Source: Medicago truncatula (taxonomy: Eukaryota > Streptophyta > Magnoliopsida > Fabales > Fabaceae). Taken from it: 64,000 nt of DNA. The notes under the pieces are model-generated. The model had not been told where the DNA came from. It ran no database searches and worked only from the letters and a program-made list of their open reading frames with translations. The position numbers and the translations under genes are program-made. The stretch lies in the NCBI RefSeq assembly GCF_003473485.1, contig NC_053042.1, forward strand, positions 29,003,262 to 29,067,261. The letters run 5' to 3'. Shown one piece after another: positions 34,130 to 46,278 of this stretch. Positions within the stretch are counted from its first letter, which is position 1. Every line of letters begins with the position of its first letter.

Positions 34130-37100
34130 AGACCAGTTTAACCGTTGGTAGTTAACTATTAAAGTTTCCTTCGGCAGTTAACTGCCGCCGGTTTCATCGT
34201 CAGTTAACTGTTGATACGTCCTAAACTTATACATAAACTGCAACATAACAAGATCAGTTACATAAAGTTACACAAAACCTCTCCAATTTCATTTTGACGA
34301 AAATCAAGCAAATCATCTCAACAAAACCACAGGTAAGTAGTGTTGATCGTTTGTAATCATAATGTTAGTTTGTATAGGTTTATTTTTGTTAATTTTGGTA
34401 GTTTGCATCTGGTTAGTGTTGATGTAGGAATTGAACTTTGATGATTGCATGTGTAGTTTATGATGTTATAGATGAATGTAGTTGATGTGAATGTTGTTTA
34501 AATGATGTTTAAGTACAATGTAATTTTGAATGGTGTCCAATTAACACAATGCCAATAAGTTTCATACTTTGCACTCAAAGTGTTTGTTAAAATACCTAAA
34601 TGAGAATGTTGATGTTAAAATGCCCAAATGCCTAGATAAATGTATATGAAGATGTTGATGAATGTATATTTTTTTGTTAATGTTAATGTCTATTTTGTAA
34701 TGCTAATTTTGTTAATTTAAAGATGATGTTAGTTAGTTTATGATGTTAATTTTGTTAATGTTGTTTTAAATGATGTTAATTTTTGTGAATTTTGTGTAGA
34801 TATTCTGATCAGGAGCAAGGGCAGGGACTTAACCCATATAGGACCAGAGCTGGTAGGCTTGCCATGACTAGAAACGTCAGGCGGGAAAGGGTTGCTACAA
34901 ACCTTCATATCCCAAATAGGGGAAGAGGCTGGAGGTCCAATTACAATGATGGTGAAAGTAGTTCTCATTCGATACAGTCACAGGTGGATGACCTCCTCTA
35001 GTACATGAATTAACAGGATCAGCCACACAATGTCACAGATGGTGGTTATGACGCCCAACAATTTGGTGATGTTGTTGAGGGTGAAGATAATCAACAGGGC
35101 GAGGAGGCGGTGTCTGAACAAGATGAGGATGACCTTGCGGCTGAGGCAACCCCAGAGCAATTACCTAAAGTGCCTTACTTTCCTGGAGGGCCTGGGGATT
35201 TATAAGGCGTTGAAGGAGCTTTATGAGGACCACATCACTATTGCTATCAGATTGTCAAATGAACAAACGATGGAGCTCATACAGGAGAAGGATACACGTA
35301 GGGATGTTTGTGTGAGAAGTTTCCTCTTATATCTGCTTTGATGTACGTTGTTTAGTGATAAAAGCAACAAACATGTCGAGTTAATATATCTACAGATGAT
35401 GGAGGACTTTGATACGATGAACCAGTACTCGTGGGGAAGGATGGGATTGGCACACCTTTACCACTGTCTATCTGAGGTCTCTGTGCCTAAACGCAAATCT
35501 CTTGGGGGAAGCACAATACTTTTTATGGTAATAATTTGTGTAACACTTTTCAAGCTTAACATTTTTTTTGAAATTTCTCTTGCTTCGTAATAACTTATAA
35601 AAGTGTTTGGTTTGTGCAGGGATGGTTTTTGATTGATTTTCTTGGAGTTTACATTGTTGATGATAATGAGGACTATCTCTTAAACTATCAAATCGCGGCT
35701 AAATGGATTCACAGAGGGGTAATGGAGAGGTTAAGCCATACCGTGTAGTACTTGATCATTTGAAGATGAATGATGTATGTTGGAGGTTGTACGAAGGACA
35801 TAGGGAGATCCAGAAGTTTGAGGTGATATTCTAGTATTCAGGCTGGATCATGTGCGGTGTTGAGAAGGTGTAATGTCACTTGCCTGAGTGAGTTAAACAG
35901 AAGTACGAGTACATGCAGGACATCCCCATACCTCCGACATCTGTTCTTGCTATACGAGATAATCAGATTGTGCAGACTTTTCTCTATATTCGTGTTCACA
36001 CCATTCATGAGGATCATTGGGGTCAGCCGACAAGATATATGCCATGGCGGTACGAGGACGAATATATGCTATGGTACGGACGAGTGTCTCACCCACATAT
36101 TTTCCACCTATCTAAGGCCAGAAAATGAGGAGCATATAATTACACACCACCAGCAGCAAGAGAGAAGCTCGCCTCACCTGATACCTTTGATATGGTCAGT
36201 GGTGTTGTTCTCCAGGCTGATGATAATTTGGGTCATGAGGAGATGAGTAGTTAGAAATTGTATCAGGCCTTGCACGATGTTGGGGAAACGTTGGAACCCA
36301 TATTGACCAGGAGGCGTAGGAGGCCTGGAAGGCAGCATGCCGAGCAGGAGTATGAGAGGTTGATGTTTAGGACTGATGTGTAGTACTTGTTTTCAGTTTT
36401 TGTGACATTTGTTGTGTTGCTGTTATTTTCATGACATTTGTTAGTTTCTTTGTATTGATTACATATTATCTTATTTTGAATTTAAATGATGTTGGTTTAT
36501 CGGCTTATCAATCTTGAGAATTATTCATGTTGGTTGAAATGTTGGTTAAATTTGTGATCTTGTATTTAAACAATGTGTTTTAGGCTGAATTATGTGTAAC
36601 ATTGGTATACAAAACAAATGTTGGTTGAATTATGTGTTTTTAACACATAACAGATTGTGTATCAGAAGCTTCTACCAATGCAGAGCTTCAGGGGGCGCAT
36701 CGGCAACTGCTGAGAAAATGAAATCCGGCGGCAGCTAACTACCAAAAAAAAAGGAAGTCGACGGTAGCCACCAAAACAAAAAAATTTATTATTTTTTTGG
36801 TTTTGAATTTAGAGGCGTAAACAGGTTATAAAATGTGTGGTGATGTTGGAGAAGGTGTTCGAACCTAATCATTTTATTTATTTTTTTGCTTTTTAATTTT
36901 TCACTTTAATCACAAATTCTATCGTTTTTATTTCCTCATTTATTTTTTTGGGAGGACATTAAGATGATCAAATGTGAAGTTCTGTTAAAAATCACAACAT
37001 GGATGCATCGACAGCTAACTATCGAGGAGTTGCAACTCGACTGTAGCTAACTGCTGAGAATTTGCAATACAGTAAAAGTTAACTGCCGAATGATATTTGC

Positions 37101-37160
37101 GTCATTTTCAAGTATGTTTTAGCCTCCTTTAACATGTGAACAACAATTTTCTAAAAAATT
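34130..37160 (+). mobile_element. PMD-bearing element bordered by GTTAACTGCCG motifs
   Basis: Both sides of the decayed PMD gene carry clusters of CAGTTAACTGCCG-type motifs (34150-34212; 36690-36770; 37015-37100). A related gene start with the same flanking motifs sits at 53290-54520, so gene and borders moved together. No terminal inverted repeat or target duplication could be proved, so the outer limits are approximate. Confidence 0.5.
34797..36390 (+). pseudogene. Plant-mobile-domain (PMD, MAIN/MAIL-like) pseudogene
   Basis: Pieces in order: TRAGRLAMTRNVRRERVATN, acidic linker, LPKVPYFPGGPGDL, RRDVCVRSFLLYLL, stop, CTLFSDKSNKHVELIYLQMM, YSWGRMGLAHLYHCLSEVS, GGSTILFM. A GT-AG intron (35528-35619, phase 0) follows, then GWFLIDFLGVYIVDDNEDY, LDHLKMNDVCWRLYEGHREI, IPIPPTS and YMLWYGRVSHPHIF. 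This is the layout of the PMD found in MAIN/MAIL1 and in related transposon proteins. Several stops and frameshifts (near 34999, 35340, 35835 and 35870) break it. PMD function in transposons is not settled; host relatives act in silencing. Confidence 0.8.
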
Positions 37161-38598
37161 AAGAAATGAATCCTCTCCTATCAAATGAGAGCCCATTAGA
37201 TTCTCCATCTTCTATTTAAAAGGGGAAGAAAGAAAATTTACAAAAAGTGTGATTTACTGATAGAGACGCATACATTTGAGAAAACAAGAGAGAAAATGAA
37301 TTGACAAAATCCATTCTCCAAAAATTACATCTTGAACCGATTCCTCCAGACTACAGTAGGCCACACAGACTTTAATTCTTCTGGAGTACTCCTCACCTGA
37401 CCAATCAATCTGTAGTTCAGTGGCCACCAAGCACAGATGGACCTTCAATGGAACCAATCTATAGTTCAAATGCCAAAAAGTATGTTTCTGAAAAAAGGAA
37501 AAAGAAAAAATATCAAATAGATGCCCACACTATTTCATGTCGGATCCAATTTAATTTACACTTTCCTTCCAAATTTTGATTATTAAAAACAAAGGGTCAT
37601 GTTAACGACGATGTCTTATTAGAGACACAGTTAAAGAAGTCAAAACAAAAAATTTTAAATTAAAAATAACATTTTTTAAACTTTCAATACAATATTATTA
37701 TATTTATTTACTTAACCGTTGTCCGGGGGACATCAGTTAGCAATTTCCAACAATTTCTAACAAGCTTTGAATTGTTTTCGAAAAAACATTGAATAATGAC
37801 CACATCCACAAGATATAAAATAGGAAAAAAAATACTCATCTTCTATGGTCCTACATCACTTGAAGTTCTATGGTGAATCCTGCCAAAGGTCATCATCATT
37901 CATCACGAACTTCCTTTTTGGTGTAACCTACATTCATTTCCCTTGCATTGAAACCTAACAGTTTGATATCCCTTTCATATCTAGTTGGTTTAGACCAAAA
38001 CTTGATTAAAGAAAATAAAAGACAACATCGCAATAATAACATCCACTTTTACGAGGAAACAAATATCGTTTTCCATCCCAACTATGTTATCTGTCACTGC
38101 CACTTTTAATCCATTAAGAGGCAAAAACGTGACATTGCAAACCTTCTTCTATTAGGGACACTAGCTACTCTCAACTCACTCTATTTTCTGTTTGTTTTAA
38201 TTCATATATCCTACGCAATTGGAGAGATTAACTTCTCTAGAAGCTCTAGCTAAATTGAAGAAATGAGATGAATCAATTAGCTAGTTTGAGCAGAAAGTTA
38301 ATGAGTTGGAATAGTTAAAATGACCAAAGTTTGAACCCGACCTTAGAGCATAAACTAACGAAAAAAAGTTAGGTTACAATTTTTTATGCATAAATTATTA
38401 CTTTTAATTGTTTAAACAACCTCAAAGACACTTGTTAGTATTTTCCGTAAAAAAATGTTAATAGTACTCTAATAAATAAATGAAAAACATCATTATAGTG
38501 TTTTTTTTAAAAGAATATCATTATAGTGTTATTCACTTTAAAAGTGTGTAGTCAACTATTTTTCAATAAAAAAGTCCATACTCCCTAAAAAAAAGTTA
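37161..38598. other. Intergenic; hairpin MITE copy 3 and a micro-insertion
   Basis: A degraded TGTTAAC-family MITE spans about 37604-37742. Direct repeats ATCATTATAGTGTT at 38489-38502 and 38517-38530 enclose a 14-bp T/A-rich insert. No gene. Confidence 0.55.
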
Positions 38599-38876
38599 CT
38601 CCCTCCGTTTCAAAATGAGTGACGTTTTAGTAAAAAAAAATTGTATTAAATGAATGTCACTTTCGGTTTCCAATGCAATAATAACATTTTCTTTTCAATT
38701 GTACCCTTCAATTATGTTACACTACTTCCAAAGTATTATTTTTTCTTTAATGAAAAAAAAAACCAATAGTTGATTAGTATAATTTGGTAAAATTACTATG
38801 ACATTTGACTACTTTATTCTATTCTTTAATCTGTGTGCAATTGGTTAAAGTGACACTTATTTTGAAACGAATGAAG
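38599..38876. mobile_element. Stowaway-type MITE
   Basis: 278 bp. Starts CTCCCTCCGTTTCAAAATGA and ends with the reverse complement of CTTCATTCGTTTCAAAATAA. Its right end is followed by TA (38877-38878) and its left is preceded by TTA. Non-coding. Confidence 0.85.
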
Positions 38877-38878
38877 TA

Positions 38879-39520
38879 TAAGTTAAGTTAGGATACCAAT
38901 ACAAAAATTATAATTTTTGTTTAAAAAATTGTAAATTACTCTACAACCAATTAAAATTAGTGACATGTACTTTAACAAATAACTTTTTTTTTTTATATAT
39001 AATTTTATACTCTTTTCGTCTCATAATAATGGTTACTTTTACATTTTTTCTATCCCAAATTTATATCAACTTTAGGATACCAATGAACCATTTATTATTT
39101 TTTTCATTCATATACTTTTATTTATTAAATTTCACTTCTTTCACTAATTCACTAACTATAATTAATATGAATATTTTCACAAATGATATTAATTAATTTT
39201 ACCATTAAAATTAATCAAACTAATCAATTTTTTAATACTGTGCATAATCCAAATGTGACAATTAAATTGAGAAGAATAAAATATTCGACATAACTATTAA
39301 AACATGCCTAATTTTAATTGGTTTTGGATGAATTATCCATAATTTCCCAAAAGCAATCTAACTCAAATCATTTCATTTTTTTCACAAACAAAAAATAATA
39401 ATCATTTCATTTAAGTACTCTTTGGTACACTCTCAATATTTTTTAACTAATACATAACCACTTTTTTTTTTTTTAGAATTCTACATTTGACAGACATAGC
39501 TATTGAAATCACATGTTTAA
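38879..39520. other. Intergenic, nothing recognised
   Basis: AT-rich sequence with A/T runs. The frame at 38960-39196 is low complexity and not supported as a gene. Confidence 0.5.
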
Positions 39521-39652
39521 TGTTTTTTTTTTTTAAGTAATTAAATGGTTAGAATTCACCATTTTTAAGATAAATAAGTGTCCGGAGTTCGAACCCTGAC
39601 CTCTACATATAACAATGCATGTTCTTGCAAACTGAGCTATGATCACGAGGAC
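39521..39652 (-). mobile_element. tRNA-like SINE, 132-bp form
   Basis: Flanked by 9-bp repeats CATGTTTAA (39512-39520 and 39653-39661). On the minus strand it shows the A-box end (ATAGCTCAGTTTGC) and B-box GGTTCGAACTCC, then a 3' extension and A-tail. Its length equals that of the SINE at 49458-49589. Confidence 0.85.
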
Positions 39653-39975
39653 CATGTTTAACTTTAATCGGTTGTAAATCAATATTATCCTCAATTTTCC
39701 AAAAGCAACCTAGCTAAATTACTTAATTTTGTAACCCAAAAAAAACCATTTCATTAAAGTGCTCATTGATAGTACACTCAATTTTTTGTTCACTTTGGAA
39801 ATATTTTGCCTAAAACCATAATTTAGAAACTTTCTTATTTCACTACTACACTAGCCAATTTTGCCGTTTTACAATCAAACGACAAAGCCACATCAACCAC
39901 CACATACACAAACAAAAACACAAAATCAACACAACGTTTTCACTTGTCCCCCATGCGTTTTCTTTCATCATCACT

Positions 39976-40470
39976 ATGATAGGTCTAAACAAATTCGGCA
40001 CCACAATCACAATCCTCACCGCCGTTACTCTAACAGCCCTCGCCGTCGAAATCCTCTACGTTCTATTCAAACGCCGTAAACGCCTCCGTCCACGTGTTCA
40101 AGCAGAACCTTCTCTTCCACGTTCGTCTTCGACGAACGATGAGCTAGAAGATGAGCTTGAACAGCACATGGCGAAGTATCATTGTCTCTACGGTCCTTCG
40201 AGAGTTTTGTTTACTATCAAGGAGGAGGAAAGAGAAGGTGTTGAGAGTGAGAATGGTTCTTCTACGACGGAGTGTAGCAGTGTTGTGACGGTGATGAAAG
40301 GTAGGGCGGTGAGGAGCATGCGTTTGAGTGAGAATGTGGTGGTTGGTGGTGGTGATGAAGTTGTTGTGGCGGTTGAAGAGTGGTTGGATGAATCGACGCC
40401 GTATTCGACGCCGTGTGCGACGAGTCCTTATTATACACCACAGTCTTCACCTACGCGTGGAAATGGTTGA
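39976..40470 (+). CDS. Small single-pass membrane protein of unknown function
   Basis: An intact, intronless 164-codon frame with GC-richer, codon-like composition compared with its AT-rich surroundings. Residues about 9-30 form one hydrophobic segment (TTITILTAVTLTALAVEILY), followed by a basic cluster KRRKRLRPR that suggests the C-terminal part faces the cytosol. The rest is acidic and Ser/Thr rich (ELEDELEQHM, then a CLYGPSRVLFTIKEEE motif) and ends with a Ser/Thr/Pro-rich tail, STPYSTPCATSPYYTPQSS. The GPSRVLFTIKEE segment looks conserved in a family of uncharacterised plant membrane proteins, but I cannot name it. The start is the first ATG, just before the membrane segment. A SINE-like sequence may lie in its 3' UTR (about 40635-40720). 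Confidence 0.85.
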   Translation: MIGLNKFGTTITILTAVTLTALAVEILYVLFKRRKRLRPRVQAEPSLPRSSSTNDELEDELEQHMAKYHCLYGPSRVLFTIKEEEREGVESENGSSTTECSSVVTVMKGRAVRSMRLSENVVVGGGDEVVVAVEEWLDESTPYSTPCATSPYYTPQSSPTRGNG

Positions 40471-41597
40471 AGTGAAGTGAAACTAACACCATCAAGAGTG
40501 TGTTATTGAATGAAATTAGGTAAATAAGATGTATTTTATTTTTCTCGTACTAATTTAGGTTAGTATTTTCAAGATTGTTTTGTTAGATTTAGATTAGGCA
40601 ATATAGCTGTAATGTTTGTTAGATTTGTAGTAAATCGGTCTCCTGAGTCTGGGTGGTCATTTAGTTGAGAGTTTTCTCTTCAGCCTCGAGAAACTTGGTT
40701 CGAGATCCGACACTTAGATTATAGTGGTGTCTCTGAGCACGGTCAATTATTTGTTTTCATGTCTGTCTCTTTTGCATGTACAAATTCAAAGTGATTCAAA
40801 GATTATTGTTGTTACTATTAAATGCGGTTTACCGGTTTCAATTTTAATTATGTACTTGTTATTATGATCGTATAGCTACGTTTTGATTTATTTTAAGTTA
40901 AAGGTGAAGACAGTGAACGGTCACGTTCTTCTTGTTTGCTTTTTTTATACGTCTATTCATTGCACTTTTATTATGAAAAGACTCGTATGCTTGCTTTATC
41001 TTTTCTATGTTCTGGTTTTTGCTCAGCTGTTTGTTTGAAGAACAATACTCTTATAAAAAATATCAAAGTAATTTCAAATAATTAATTTCAAATTTTGTCA
41101 AAAAAATAAATAAATAATTAATTTCAAATATGCAAAAAATCATATTTGATTTTGTTATACTTAATTTGCATTTAATTTCATTGCTTGATTATTTGTTAAG
41201 AAGAAAATGAGAGGGAAAGCAAATTAATTTGCATTTAATTTCACTTTGAAAAAATTGAGGTTTGAAGCTCTGCAGCAGTTAACTGTCGAAGTTCCGCGGT
41301 CGGTTAACTTTCAAAAGAGTATTTCAGTATTTTAATAGTGTTTTTCAACAAAAAGTGATGTGTGAACAACAATTTTTCTTTTGTCACGGTTTAACCATGA
41401 CTAAATTGACTCCCTTACACAAAACTCCTAACATATTTAAGACGACCCTAATAAAATATTAAAAAAAACATAGGAAATGACATTAGAATCTTGTGTTATA
41501 ATACATAAAGGAGATGAAAACTTTTTTTTTTTTTTTGAAGGGGTAAAGGAGATGAAAACTAGAAGAGGGATACTTTGTCATTTTGAGAAAATGTATA
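40471..41597. other. 3' UTR of the membrane-protein gene, then repeats
   Basis: Two micro-insertions lie here. The 18-bp repeats at 41076-41093 and 41112-41129 enclose TTTGTC plus an A-run. The 17-bp repeats at 41506-41522 and 41544-41560 enclose a T-run plus GAAGGGG. A remnant of the PMD element terminus, with GTTAACTGTCG and GGTTAACTTTC, lies at 41275-41390. Confidence 0.65.
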
Positions 41598-42189
41598 GGT
41601 AGCCATGACAACAAAACTCATACACGCGGGTATCCACCTGAATCAAACCCAATTTAACGGATTTTTTCCCGATTTCAAAACACGAGTACGGGACGAGTAA
41701 TGGGGATATAAGTACCCACTTCGAACTCATGCCCAAACCCGTCCTGAATTTAGAAAATCAATTCACTACCCCTTTTATTCAAAGGGAAATCCAAACCTTA
41801 AATTATTTCACTATCACTGTGAGAGTCTCGGTCATTTAGATGACACTCACTTATCATAGTTCTCTTTTTTCTCCTTTCAAATCTCACACTCTCGGTCTCT
41901 ATATTCTCAATCACCATAGTCATCGATCATCATCATCTCTTTGTTGGGTAATGCATTACAGCATTGTGCTCGGGACTAAAAAATACTTTTATTTTTATTA
42001 AAAAAAAAATAAAAATATCCACTGTGGGACTAGGGATAGGTCGGGGATACTCGAACCCATCTGGGACGGAGATGAAATTTGATTTCTCATCCCCGTTGGA
42101 TATGAGTAGGGTAACGGATAAGCATATGAAAGTAGGGTATGGGGACGATGAAGGTAAAACCCGTCCCCACCCTACCCCATTGCCATGCC
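41598..42189. mobile_element. hAT-like MITE with GGTAGCCATG ends
   Basis: The ends GGTAGCCATGACAA and GGCATGGCAATGG (reverse complement of the right end) plus GGGACGAG/GGGGAT-rich sub-terminal repeats resemble non-autonomous hAT elements. The flanks AATGTATA and TATGTATA match at seven of eight bases. Confidence 0.5.
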
Positions 42190-44073
42190 TATGTATATGG
42201 GTGTGGTTGAAAGGTGTGGGAGTAGGAGTAACATTTACTTTCTTTCTTTTGGCATATTTTTGCTACTCAAATTTTACAGAAGAAGCATCTGTTCTGTAAT
42301 CTAATTGTGTCTATTGTGACTATGTGAGGACAGGTTTAGCTAGTTTTGTACGTAGGGGCTTATTTTCAAATTGGTAAATCCTTGTAGCCACCCACGGCAC
42401 TCTCTTGATAAGTACTTTTTCTTAATCAACGAGAGAGTTAGAAAAGATACCCATAAGGAAATTGACATAGGAAACATCGTCCATTAATCCTAATTCAACT
42501 AAACATCACCCTTGAGAGTCTAGAGCTGTCAAAATAGGCCGGGCCGTATGAGACGGCCCGTTTAGCCTAAAATATTGAGCCTGAATTTTAATAGGGCTTT
42601 GTAGCCCGACCTTTAAAAGCCCGATACTCGTTAGGGCTAACCCAAACGGGCCGCGGGTAGCCCATTCTATTGCTTGAGGAAAAAAATTACTGAAAAAAAT
42701 TACCAATATGTGGTTTTGTCATACAAAAAGATCCAATTTGTTTGGACTCGTTAGGTTTGGCCCATTACCTTGAGTGAGGCCGAACGTGTACACCTTTTGT
42801 TATGAAGATGTGATCTTATCCACCGATGGGTCTTGTTCTAAGCCCAACCCTCTCGTCTTAGGGTAGGATATCCAGAAACCTTAAATCACGGGAACTTCCC
42901 CTTTTTGGTAGACAGCCTATGTTAGCCCGCATAACAAAAAAAAATCCTATAAATTATATATATGTTTCAAATAATTCTTTACTTAGTTGATTATCAAAGT
43001 AAAAAATAAAAGGGAAAATTCAATGAATTAACACAGATATAGATGTAATATAAAATTATATTTATTCGTTTCGTTATTTATAGTTTTAAAGATTGTATAT
43101 ATAAATATCTATAATCATAACGTATCTAATTTATTTAAAATCATTTTCCTCGTCGTTTTAGTTTACGACGTTTGTACGAAAATGTTTACAATTTATTTTT
43201 GTGCTAGACATTATTTATATGCAACAACTTCTTGTATTTTTCTTTGTTCTTCCGGGAGTCATTAGTGCGTCTTGCACTCTCGTCGTGAATAAAATTTGTC
43301 ATTTAAAAAAAAATGTCAAGATTGTTAAGTTGAACACCCTGAATTGGATTCGAACCCGTCATCCCTCACTTATGTGTAATAGTTTTCACGTGATTATTGT
43401 CACACCGTCTATTAAAAAGACACGCTCATTAGCTTGATGTTTGGGATGAAAATTGAAATCATACCTATTGAACTATATAAGTTAGAATCCTAATTCGAAC
43501 TTAGATCATTACACCCAATCTAACAATAATTAATTGGATAGATTTCTCATATAATTTTTAATATAGGCCTTAATAATTTGATTAAACTTCATTAGGATTC
43601 CCTCTTTTTGTTCCATAATATATATTGGTATTATTTTTCTTTATTTTTTTCCCCTAAAGTAGTGAGGGCCAAGTCCCACATACCCTTGTATGTGGACCTC
43701 CACATAATTCATTGATTGCCATTTTTGCCTTTGATGGCTTTCATTCTTATTATATCATGTTTTCTCCTTTAGTTTTCAAGTCACACCTGTTTGATTTTTT
43801 ATTTTTTTTTATTAGAATAATTTCTAAACTTATTATCTTAAACAATGACTTGTGCCATGGTTGGCAATATCCTTAAATATATAAAAACTACCACAATTGA
43901 TCTTATATGCACCAGTGTTTAAGATTACAAAAGCCACCCCAGAAAATGTTTAGTCCCCTGGAACTGAAATTAAATTTATATTCGAATCAAAATCGAAATA
44001 AGAGACAATTACATACACAATCCTCAATCCTTAACATGATTTTAGAGGAACCAGGTAACCAAGAAAGAAATAC

Positions 44074-44105
<32 letters not shown>

Positions 44106-44169
44106 ATCCAAGAGCATAACAATGGTACACCATTTAAGAAACTAACAAAGAAATAAAATTGCCTAACGG
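42190..44169. other. Intergenic; hAT-end fragment
   Basis: At 42521-42680 a fragment starts TAGAGCTGTCAAAATAGGCC and carries GGCCCG repeats, like one end of a hAT MITE; the other end is missing. A B-box-like GGATTCGAACCCG at 43347-43359 may mark another SINE remnant. A poly(A) tract lies at 44074-44101. No gene. Confidence 0.5.
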
Positions 44170-44899
44170 AACAACCACCATTTTTTATCCCAATCACAAT
44201 AAGTGACTTGAAATTCATTACCGATCAACGTTCCATTGCGTGGTTTCAGAGGAACCTTCAAATCACAACGAACTATAGGCTTTCCTTTCCATGTCTTCAA
44301 CAAACCAAATTTAAGGCTCACTTTAAGCAAAACCTTCACAACAATTCCATAAACTCCATCTTTTTTTCTTCATTGAGTTCCAAAATCTGGTTAGAACTTA
44401 AAGGAATCAATTGTTGACCGCTAAAAGTTGGGTTCAAGAAACTCGTGTTTTTATGACGTTGAAAAAATGTTCCTAGGGTTTGAGAACCAAACCTAACATC
44501 TTTATAAAACACAAGGGTTTCGATGTTATCATAATAGATACCAACTCTTCGATTAGGGTTTCGGAATTCGGATCATGATGTTGAGAGCGAGATCATAGTG
44601 AAATGTAATGTTGTTTTTGAAATTAAACTGAGTAAGGGATGCGTCTGTTGCGGTGAATTTGACGTAGTTAGGATGTATGATAAGCCATAAGAAGAAAGCA
44701 AAGATTGCTACGACAACATTGAAGTTGCAGATTACGTTTAATACATATTCGCATCAGCCGAAGATAGATATGCAGCAGAAGCAGCAACAGCTGCTGAGAC
44801 ATTTGCAGCAGGAGCAGTCGTCATCGTCATCACTTTGTAGGCCGGAGGGATTCGGCTGCAAAATGGAAGAACTGGAGTATGTGTAGTGAATACTAGCCA
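44170..44899 (-). pseudogene. NHL (NDR1/HIN1-like, LEA_2) pseudogene 1
   Basis: Minus-strand sequence parallels the intact NHL gene at 56500-57246 across its whole length. A Cys-rich N-terminus (CSCCKCLSSCCCFCC) is followed by a stop in the membrane segment, then WLIIHPNYVKFTATDASLTQ. After a frameshift come RRVGIYYDNIETLVFYKDV, QRHKNTSFLNP, GVYGI, CDLKVPLK and CDWD. Defects: an in-frame stop near 44755, a 7-bp insertion near 44570, and a 1-bp deletion near 44365. It cannot make a full protein. Confidence 0.85.
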
Positions 44900-45650
44900 T
44901 GTTTTTCTTTGGAAAAGAGAAGAATTTGATTCAAGTTTTCTAGTTGGTAAAGTTATTGATGTGAAGTAAAGATTGAACAAAAATATATAAAGGAATTTAT
45001 GTACTAATAATTGCGTAACTTGCAACAAGTTAATGGGGGGTAGTGCGGGAGCAATGTGCATGTATCAATTGTAACTTCCCTCTATTTATGTAACTGTGTC
45101 TCTGCTTGAAGTTATGACAGATTGATTATAATTTATGGATTTAACTTGTGTGCACGTAGTAAAATTATTTTACAAATGCATCCGATTGTGGGTCGATACA
45201 TGGTGTAAAATAAATGATGCGGTAATATATAGTTAGATGTATGTGTAAAATGGTTTTATATCGACGGTGTATAAAATTTAAACTCATAATTTATTTTCAA
45301 AGATTTATCCCATTCTCATTGAAAATGATTGTTTACAGGAAAATTTTACTATATATAGTTACATTTGAAGTGATGCTAATGAAGAAGAAAGTTGTTTATG
45401 TGTAGAGAATTGGAGAAGAATTTATGGTTAATTTGGTAGTTATACAAGTCACTAAATAGTTGAGAATTATAATTGTGTTTGCTTTGCCGCAAAAGCTTGG
45501 ATTTCTAGCTTCTACCCAACTGGCGTTTTGTCACTTTAACCGTGTTTTACAGATTCACGTTTCAGATTGTCAAACATCATATTCAAAGCAAGACTCGGGA
45601 TGGGATAAGAAAACGTATGTTTGGAGGTTGTGAACGCACAACCAAACAGA
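44900..45650. other. Intergenic, nothing recognised
   Basis: Upstream side of the NHL pseudogene, AT-rich, no gene or repeat boundary found. Confidence 0.5.
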
Positions 45651-46204
45651 CGCTTAGTGTAATGTTGTACTCCCTAAGAAAAGGCGAATAAGAAAGCACG
45701 TTTAAAAGTACATTAAAATATGGTTTACCTATTTTGTGCCCAGGCTCAGGCGACCAGGTGGAGGCATATTTTGGGGCTATTGTTTTGCGTCCAAGTGCAA
45801 CATGTTTGCATCAAGGTGCAAATGTGCAGTCAAAATAATTTTTTCCTTACAATAGTGACCACCGAAGAGAGTAAAAAACAAACCAATAAAGAAATATATA
45901 TGATGCAATAGGTGTCTGGTGTGAAAACTCCCAAATTATGTGTGTATGTTTTAATTATCACTTCTTCAAAATTACAAACTTAACACAAAATTTAAAAATT
46001 ATGATAATTACCAAATATAAAGATTGAAATATTAACCTTATTTTTTAAGCAGAAATGTCATTAGTACAATCTAAACACACACGCATAAACACATACATGC
46101 GAACCCGCACAAATATATATATCGAGAGAGAGAGAAAGAGAGAGAATTTCTACTAAGAAGATTTCCATTAGACAATACATTGGGTTCTCAAAACTCCGAT
46201 GTAC

Positions 46205-46254
46205 AACATTTATTAAGATTTTATTCAAAAAAAAAAAAAACATTTATTAAGATT
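46205..46254. repeat. Micro-insertion next to the S-protein gene
   Basis: The 16-mer AACATTTATTAAGATT occurs at 46205-46220 and 46239-46254 around TTATTC plus twelve A. Copy B has the uninterrupted site (about 50255-50270), so the insertion post-dates the duplication. Confidence 0.85.
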
Positions 46255-46278
46255 AAAAGAAAAACATGTATTACATGA

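Noticed and set aside
38579..38604. Micro-insertion beside the Stowaway MITE
   Set aside because: The 8-bp repeat TACTCCCT overlaps the MITE terminus and may be a broken element end rather than a target duplication.
44677..44886. Plus-strand frames over the NHL genes (also 56626-57217, 52605-52859, 63461-63784)
   Set aside because: They are antisense shadows of the minus-strand LEA_2 coding sequences.
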